Shown: piece by piece, positions 5,693 through 9,976 of the stretch
How the letters are laid out: each line of letters begins with the position of its first letter
Position numbering within the stretch: the first letter of the stretch is position 1
NCBI GenBank assembly: GCA_017883105.1
Contig: JADGOF010000054.1
Location: 1-9,976 of the forward strand
Direction: 5' to 3'
DNA length: 9,976 nucleotides
Origin: Acidimicrobiales bacterium
Lineage (GTDB): Bacteria > Actinomycetota > Acidimicrobiia > Acidimicrobiales > RAAP-2
Notes under the pieces: generated by a model
What the model was told of the DNA's origin: nothing
The model's input: the letters and a program-made list of their open reading frames with translations, nothing else
Databases searched by the model: none
Position numbers and translations under genes: made by a program

Positions 5693-6636
5693 TGAGCGAG
5701 CTCTCTCTGGTGGTGCCGGAGTCCCTGGACGGCGTGCGGGTCGATCGGGCGGTGGCTCTTCTGGCCGACCTGTCGCGGTCGTCCGTCAACGAGTTGGTCG
5801 AGGGTGGTCGGGTCACCGTCGACGGTCGGGTTGTCCGTAGTCGGAGCACCACGTTGCGACTCGGGCAGGAGCTGCGGGTCGACCGCATCGAGGAGCGCGC
5901 TCCATCGGCACCGGTTGGCGATCCGACAGTGGTCTTCACTGTGGTGGACGCCGACCCGGACGTGATCGTGGTGGACAAGCCGGCCGGCCTTGTCGTGCAC
6001 CCGGGGGCCGGGCACCGGAGCGGCACCCTGGTCCACGGACTGCTCGCCCAGTTCCCCGAACTGGCATCGGTGGCTGACGCGGTGGGTGCAGATCCCGACC
6101 GACCAGGCATCGTGCACCGGCTCGACCGGGGCACCTCCGGCCTCATGGTGGTGGCGCGTACGCCCGACGCCTACCACGCGCTGGTGGCCCAGTTGGGTGC
6201 CCGCAGCGTGTCCCGCAACTATCGGGTGCTGGCACTCGGAGCGGTGGAAGGGGACTCCGGCGTGGTGGACGCCCCGGTCGGTCGGTCGGTCAGTTCCCCC
6301 ACACGGATGGCCGTGTCCCGGAAGGGCAAAGAGGCCCGGACCCGCTACCGCGTGGAGCAGCGGTTCGGCGAGCCGGCACCCACCACGTTGATGACCGCGT
6401 CACTGGAGACTGGCAGAACCCACCAGATCCGTGTGCACCTCTCGGCCATCGGTCACCCGGTGGTCGGTGATGACGTCTACTCCCAGGGCCGCTCACTGCC
6501 GGGGGCAACGGTGCGACGGCCGTTCCTCCACGCCTATGGGCTGGCTTTCATCCACCCGAGATCGGGCGAACCGGTGTCGTGGACCTCGGAACTGCCTGAG
6601 GACCTGCGTCACCAGCTGGACGAACTGGCTGATTGA
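5692..6636 (+). CDS. rluD: RluA-family 23S rRNA pseudouridine synthase (RluD-like)
   Basis: The product is 314 residues. The N-terminal S4 RNA-binding domain covers about residues 1-65 (VDRAVALLADLSRSSVNELV, then GGRVTVDGRVV). The pseudouridine synthase domain follows, with DVIVVDKPAGLVVHPGAG at about 90-107 and the catalytic motif GIVHRLDRGTSGLMVVART, whose nucleophile is Asp145. TGRTHQIRVHLSAIGHPVVG further on is also diagnostic. RluD modifies helix 69 of 23S rRNA (U1911, U1915 and U1917 in E. coli) and is the usual S4-containing member beside lspA, so that specificity is the best guess. RluC-type activity cannot be excluded from sequence alone. ATG 5692 overlaps the lspA stop as TGATG, giving probable translational coupling. 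Downstream it converges on the sigma-factor gene with 32 bases between the stops. Confidence 0.92.
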   Translation: MSELSLVVPESLDGVRVDRAVALLADLSRSSVNELVEGGRVTVDGRVVRSRSTTLRLGQELRVDRIEERAPSAPVGDPTVVFTVVDADPDVIVVDKPAGLVVHPGAGHRSGTLVHGLLAQFPELASVADAVGADPDRPGIVHRLDRGTSGLMVVARTPDAYHALVAQLGARSVSRNYRVLALGAVEGDSGVVDAPVGRSVSSPTRMAVSRKGKEARTRYRVEQRFGEPAPTTLMTASLETGRTHQIRVHLSAIGHPVVGDDVYSQGRSLPGATVRRPFLHAYGLAFIHPRSGEPVSWTSELPEDLRHQLDELAD

Positions 6637-6658
6637 GCCCGGTTCTTGGACCGCGGGC
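6637..6658. terminator. Candidate bidirectional terminator hairpin between converging genes
   Basis: GCCC (6637-6640) pairs with GGGC (6655-6658) and GGTTC (6641-6645) with GGACC (6648-6652, one G-U pair), with two bulged bases and a tight loop. The hairpin starts directly after the rluD stop and lies ten bases beyond the sigma-factor stop on the other strand. No T-run is present on either strand, so termination is inferred from position and structure. Confidence 0.4.
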
Positions 6659-6668
6659 CGCAGCAGGG

Positions 6669-7628
6669 TCAGGCGGCTTCGTGAGCTGCTTCGAGCATCT
6701 GGCTGTCGGCCAGGATCTCGAGTGCCTCGGCTTCGGCCTGGCGCACCTTGCGCACACCGATGCCGAGCCGTTCCGCGGTGGTCTGCAGAGAGGCAGCGTC
6801 CCCACCCTCGAATCCGAATCGGTGGCGGATGACCTGGCGCTGCAGATCGGTGAGGCGGTCCACCGCCTGACGCACCAGATCCAAGGTCAACTCGGAGGTG
6901 ACCTCGTCTTCGAAATCGCTCAGGTCGGTCGACACCAGGTCTCCCAACGTGGCCGTGGAGTCGGTGGTTGCCGGTTGATCGAGGCTGGCCACCACCCGGG
7001 CGACCTTGGACAGGTCGGAGCGGACGTCCGCGTTGGTATTGGTGGCGTTGTCCAATTCCTCGTCGGTCGGCGGACGCTGCAGCTGGTGGGTGAGCTCCCA
7101 CATGGCTGCATCCACCTGCTGGTTCCGTTCAGCCACCTCCATAGGCAGCCGGATGGTTCGTCCGTGCTGCTGCACGGCACGCTGCAGGGCCTGTCGGATC
7201 CACCAGGTGGCATAGGTGGAGAACCGGAAGCCCCGCTCCCAGTCGAACTTGTCGACTGCCCGCATGAGGCCGAACGTGCCCTCTTGAATCAGGTCGGGCA
7301 GATCCACCCCTCGATCCTGATAGCGGCGGGCCCAGTGGACCACCAACCGCAGGTTGGAGGCGACCATGTCCCGGCGGGCCGCCTCGTCTCCGGCGGCGAC
7401 CCGCTTGGCCAACTCGGTCTGGGCTTCGTGGTCGGGCAGGGGATGATGGTCGAGGTCACGCAGGAAAAGGCCGAGGCTGTCGGCGTCTGAACTCCGATTG
7501 CGCGGCGTGGCCACAGCACGTCCCGGCCGGGCGGCCGCGTCACGGGCAGCAGCGATCTCCGTGGCCTTGGGGGCGGCCGCGGGCCGCTCCATGTGGTCCT
7601 TCTGCCTGCTCACAGTGCGAGTCGTCAT
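6669..7628 (-). CDS. RNA polymerase sigma-70 factor, group 2 (SigB/HrdB-like, RpoD family)
   Basis: The protein is 319 residues from ATG 7628, or 323 from ATG 7640. A short basic N-terminus (about 50 residues, no region 1.1) is followed by region 1.2 (DSLGLFLRDLDHHPLPDHEA), region 2 (NLRLVVHWARRYQDRGVDLP, IQEGTFGLMRAVDKFDWERG, FSTYATWWIRQALQRAV), region 3 (RTIRLPMEVAERNQQVDAAM, PPTDEELD) and region 4 (LTDLQRQVIRHRFGFEGGDA, then TTAERLGIGVRKVRQAEAEA). Near-consensus region 2.3-2.4 and length place it among alternative primary-like sigmas rather than ECF factors. Region 4.2 departs from the RpoD consensus at promoter-contact positions (see findings). ATG 7628 has AGGAGAGGG just upstream on its strand, whereas ATG 7640 has none but could be leaderless. 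It diverges from the phosphatase gene. Which promoters it reads cannot be told from here. Confidence 0.93.
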   Translation of the reverse strand: MTTRTVSRQKDHMERPAAAPKATEIAAARDAAARPGRAVATPRNRSSDADSLGLFLRDLDHHPLPDHEAQTELAKRVAAGDEAARRDMVASNLRLVVHWARRYQDRGVDLPDLIQEGTFGLMRAVDKFDWERGFRFSTYATWWIRQALQRAVQQHGRTIRLPMEVAERNQQVDAAMWELTHQLQRPPTDEELDNATNTNADVRSDLSKVARVVASLDQPATTDSTATLGDLVSTDLSDFEDEVTSELTLDLVRQAVDRLTDLQRQVIRHRFGFEGGDAASLQTTAERLGIGVRKVRQAEAEALEILADSQMLEAAHEAA

Positions 7629-7640
7629 CCCTCTCCTCAT

Positions 7641-7651
7641 TGGTCGTCATA
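7641..7651 (-). promoter_or_regulatory. Possible -10 box for the sigma-factor gene
   Basis: On the minus strand TATGAC (7651-7646) lies five bases before ATG 7640 and 17 before ATG 7628. No convincing -35 hexamer is seen at 16-18 bases. If used, the transcript would be leaderless for the upstream ATG or have a very short leader containing AGGAGAGGG for the downstream one. The rest of the divergent gap (7652-7763) shows nothing else I can support, including no clear promoter for the phosphatase gene. Confidence 0.28.
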
Positions 7652-7763
7652 GGGTCGACAGGACGTACAACGCCTGATCGGTCCGGGACATTCCATACCC
7701 GGTGCGGGGTGCGACCACCCTCGCGGTTTGCGTACCCTCTCTTCGGAGTGATCGGCTGTCCGG

Positions 7764-8339
7764 ATGAGCCCAACCGATCGTCGGTGCCTGTTGATCCGCC
7801 ACGGGGAGACGGCGTGGACCTTCACCGGCCGTCACACCGGCCGCACCGATCTCCCGCTCCTGCCCGAGGGGGAGCGCCAGGTGGCGGCCCTCCGTCCCCA
7901 ACTGGAGGATCAGACCTTTTCCCTAGTCATGACCAGTCCCCTGCTTCGGGCCCAACAGACCTGTGCTGCTGCCGGCCTGGGCGCCCTCTCAATCACCGAA
8001 CCCGATCTCATCGAGTGGGACTACGGCGCCTACGAGGGTCGGACCACCGCAGATATCAGGGTTGCGCGCCCTGGGTGGAACCTCTTCGATGACGGGGCCC
8101 CGGGAGGGGAAAGCGCGGACGACGTAGGCCGGCGGGTCGACCGGGTCATCGCCCGGGTGCGGGATGCCCCCGGTGACGTCGTCTGTGTGGCCCACGCCCA
8201 TGTGCTCAGGGTGCTGGCGGCCCGGTATCTGGGCCTCGCGGCCACCGGGGGACGGTACCTGGTGTTGGGCCCGGCGTCGGTCAGCGTGCTCGGATGGGAG
8301 CGCGAGCAGCCGGTCATCACCGGATGGAACCGGCGGTGA
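7764..8339 (+). CDS. Histidine phosphatase family protein (phosphoglycerate mutase-like, GpmB/CobC type)
   Basis: The product is 191 residues, a normal single-domain member of the histidine phosphatase superfamily. The phosphohistidine motif is LIRHGET with nucleophile His13, and Arg12 is also in the phosphate pocket. The second arginine is in TSPLLRAQQT, the general-acid glutamate in EWDYGAYEGRT, and the second catalytic histidine in VCVAHAHVLRVLAARYLGL. Substrates in this family range from phosphoglycerate to alpha-ribazole phosphate, sugar phosphates and phosphoproteins, so the substrate cannot be named. ATG 7764 has only a weak purine stretch (CGGAG) about 14 bases upstream. The gene diverges from the sigma factor and converges on the membrane-protein gene with 18 bases between stops. 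It shows no signal peptide, so it is probably cytoplasmic. Confidence 0.9.
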   Translation: MSPTDRRCLLIRHGETAWTFTGRHTGRTDLPLLPEGERQVAALRPQLEDQTFSLVMTSPLLRAQQTCAAAGLGALSITEPDLIEWDYGAYEGRTTADIRVARPGWNLFDDGAPGGESADDVGRRVDRVIARVRDAPGDVVCVAHAHVLRVLAARYLGLAATGGRYLVLGPASVSVLGWEREQPVITGWNRR

Positions 8340-8357
8340 CCTCGACCACCCAGGCGT

Positions 8358-9466
8358 TCAGGAGGCCTTTCCTCCCACGGTGGGCTGTCGATCGACGGGC
8401 CGGTTGGGCTCGAGCGACTCGGCCCGGAAGAGGCGACGGGGACCGGTCCACCGGGCCGGCGGGGCATTGAGGGCCGATGTCAGGGCGTAGGCGACCTCCT
8501 CGTAGTTGACCCGCCACCCTCGGAAGTGGGGCCAGGCTTCGTCCAGGGGTCGCGAGATCGGGTAGCCGATCGATGCCAACCGGGTGCCGGCCACCTCGAA
8601 CTCGTCCTGCGGCAGCAGGATCGGGTCGTCGGGGTGGGGATCGGGGTTGAACGGGATGCGGTTCACCTGGGCGATGTCCCGCAGGCAGGTGAACCGCATC
8701 CGCATGCACATCCGGGCTTCGATGGGCGCACCCTCCGGATCGACGGACAGGACGAGGGCGGCGGCGTCCATCACGGCGATCAGACTGACCACCCAGGAGT
8801 TCTGGGATCGCGGGGAGCGCAGGTAGAGCAGCGAGGGATAGCTTGTGTGGCTTTCGGCCACGTCGGCCGCCCACCGTTCCCACTCGGCGAAGAGACTGGG
8901 AAGATTGTCGATGAGGCCCACCGAATGGTGCCGGATGAGCAGTTCGGGTCCCCAGGCCGGGGCACCGGCACGGCTCTCGAGCAGGGTGACCAGCGTCTTG
9001 CGGCGGTTGTATGCGGCATAGAGGGTGGGCAGGTAGGCAATCTGCAGGGCACCAGCACCAGCCCGGTGCCGGCGGCAATGAAGTCGACCAGGTGGGAGCC
9101 GGTGGTGTGGCTGAGGGTGAAGCCCAGGGTGAACACCGACGAGCCGGCCTCGGAGAACGCCTGGGTCGGACCAGACCCGTCGATGCCCCAGTTGATCAGG
9201 GTGAACCCGAGGACGGCCACGACGAGCCAGCTGCCCAGCAGCACCACCAGGGCCACCGGCTCGCTCATGGCCAAGATCCGGTCCATGCCGATGTAGCTGC
9301 GGGCCAGCAGGGCCAGCTTGCGGAAGAGCCCCCGCACCGCCCGCATGGGGAGTGCGGCCCACCTTCCCGACGACCGGGGGACGATCAACACGGCGATGAC
9401 GGCGACGGCGTTGGCCACCAGGATGGCCACGCCGACCAGGAGGACGCCGATGCGTGCCGCGTTCAT
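8358..9466 (-). pseudogene. Conserved actinobacterial membrane protein, channel-like N-terminus, split by a -1 frameshift near 9050
   Basis: Two minus-strand frames join into one protein. The first runs from ATG 9466 to Val139 (9052-9050). The second resumes with ALQIAYLPTLYAAY at 9050 and ends at 8358. One extra G after the GTG codon at 9052-9050 restores a continuous product of about 370 residues. Membrane helices are seen at about residues 5-30, 70-93 and 127-150. Between the second and third, residues 101-118 (TQAFSEAGSSVFTLGFTLSH) have the look of an ion-channel pore loop, although no TVGYG filter is present. The cytosolic C-terminal ~220 residues contain ERWAADVAESHTSYPSLLYL, RMRFTCLRDIAQVNRIPF and HFRGWRVNYEEVAYAL. 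It resembles a conserved hypothetical actinobacterial family; no function is known to me. Undamaged coding character on both sides suggests a recent mutation or a sequence error. It follows the Rrf2 gene by 39 bases. Confidence 0.75.
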
Positions 9467-9491
9467 GACACCATCAGGCCTTCACCGCTCG

Positions 9492-9522
9492 GCCGGACCG
9501 GAGAATCAGCCGGCGGTCCGGC
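9492..9522 (-). other. Perfect 8-bp inverted repeat at the end of the Rrf2 gene
   Basis: GCCGGACC (9492-9499) and GGTCCGGC (9515-9522) are perfect complements around a 15-nt loop containing the Rrf2 stop codon. It lies 26 bases before the membrane-protein start on that strand. Terminator or translation-modulating roles are possible, but there is no T-run and the right arm lies in coding sequence. Confidence 0.3.
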
Positions 9523-9955
9523 GGAGGGCTGGTACCCGACCCTGGGCCCGTGCCACCATGTCGGCCAGGTTGAACGACTCGAGGTGGGTGCGCATGTGCT
9601 CGCCGACATCGGCCCACACGGTGAGCAGGACGCACTGCCCCTCGTGGTCGCAGGCGCCGTTCTCATGGGGGAGCCCGAAGTCCCCGGCCACGATGGGACC
9701 GTCGACCGCCGAGACGATCTGGGACAGGGTGATCTCCTCAGGGGGCCGGGCCAGCACGTACCCCCCGCCGACGCCACGCTTGGAGCGGACCAGTCCAGCT
9801 CCCTTGAGGGCCAACAGGATCTGCTCGAGATAGGGCTGGGGGAGGCCGGTGCGCTCGGCGATGTCCCTGACCGCGGTGGGACCGTCCCCTTCAGTATGGA
9901 GGGCCAGGGAAAGCAGCGCCCGGCTCGCGTAGTCACCTCGGGTCGAAACCTTCAC
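9506..9955 (-). CDS. Rrf2-family transcriptional regulator (IscR/NsrR-like fold)
   Basis: The product is 149 residues, normal for Rrf2 proteins, which are dimeric winged-helix repressors that often sense iron-sulfur status, nitric oxide or redox state. The N-terminus MKVSTRGDYASRALLSLALH is diagnostic. The recognition region reads DIAERTGLPQPYLEQILLAL, then GLVRSKRGVGGGYVLARPPE with the wing at about residues 57-71. The sensor loop carries Cys102 and Cys108 (GACDHEGQC). IscR and NsrR have a third cysteine six residues further on; here that position (114) is Trp, so a classic three-Cys cluster site is incomplete. GTG 9955 is the start, since the conserved N-terminus begins there. No Shine-Dalgarno sequence is seen, but a TAGCAT box lies six bases upstream. 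The target is unknown; the membrane-protein gene directly downstream is one candidate. Confidence 0.92.
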   Translation of the reverse strand: MKVSTRGDYASRALLSLALHTEGDGPTAVRDIAERTGLPQPYLEQILLALKGAGLVRSKRGVGGGYVLARPPEEITLSQIVSAVDGPIVAGDFGLPHENGACDHEGQCVLLTVWADVGEHMRTHLESFNLADMVARAQGRVPALRRTAG

Positions 9956-9967
9956 GTGTCCATGCTA
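9956..9967 (-). promoter_or_regulatory. -10 box of a likely leaderless promoter for the Rrf2 gene
   Basis: On the minus strand TAGCAT (9967-9962) is followed by six bases and then GTG 9955. This is almost the same layout as at divIVA and predicts transcription starting at or next to the start codon. The -35 box would fall outside the window, so only half of the promoter can be judged. Confidence 0.42.
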
Positions 9968-9976
9968 TTGCCTGGG

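Noticed and set aside
6633..7490. 285-residue plus-strand frame
   Set aside because: It is antisense to the sigma-factor gene, whose conserved regions 1.2 to 4.2 are unmistakable.
9040..9060. Programmed ribosomal frameshift in the membrane-protein gene
   Set aside because: There is no slippery heptamer and no clear downstream pseudoknot, so a deletion or sequence error is simpler.
8526..9296. 256-residue plus-strand frame opposite the membrane-protein gene
   Set aside because: It has no recognisable domain, and the minus-strand frames have membrane helices and conserved-looking motifs on both sides of the frameshift.

Overview
The window is very GC-rich, tightly packed bacterial chromosome, and it most resembles the division cluster of a high-GC actinobacterium. 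SepF, YggT and a DivIVA/Wag31-type protein follow ftsZ, there is no FtsA, a lysine-rich DksA/TraR-type protein is present, and at least two genes look leaderless. I infer an Acidimicrobiia-like lineage from gene order and protein character only; no rRNA or marker tree is available here.

Layout. Positions 1-6636 hold a same-strand run: the 3' end of ftsZ, pgeF (laccase-domain peptidoglycan editing factor), a YggS/PLPBP-family gene, sepF, a yggT-family gene, divIVA, a Lys-rich DksA/TraR zinc-finger gene, lspA and an rluD-like gene. Several junctions overlap by one to four bases (ftsZ/pgeF, pgeF/yggS, lspA/rluD), which suggests translational coupling. Three longer gaps break the run: 2183-2299 before sepF, 3189-3296 before divIVA and 4107-4367 before the dksA-like gene. 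Each carries a hairpin or a promoter-like element. A minus-strand group-2 sigma-70 factor (6669-7628) converges on the rluD-like gene and diverges from a plus-strand histidine-phosphatase gene (7764-8339). The last part is minus-strand: an Rrf2-family regulator (9506-9955) followed by a conserved membrane protein gene (8358-9466) that is split by an apparent one-base deletion near 9050.

How the genes fit together. FtsZ builds the division ring, SepF tethers it to the membrane through the FtsZ C-terminal tail, and DivIVA organises polar or septal wall growth. PgeF proofreads peptidoglycan precursors, LspA matures lipoproteins, RluD modifies 23S rRNA, and the YggS-like protein handles pyridoxal phosphate. 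The sigma factor, phosphatase, Rrf2 regulator and membrane protein look like an unrelated neighbourhood.

I see no CRISPR array, mobile element, tRNA or rRNA, and no clearly new multi-gene system. The points most worth checking are two interleaved 9-bp inverted repeats between yggS and sepF, the absence of any ordinary start codon for pgeF, changed promoter-contact residues in the sigma factor, and the 42-bp tandem repeats in the histone-like tail of the DksA-type gene.
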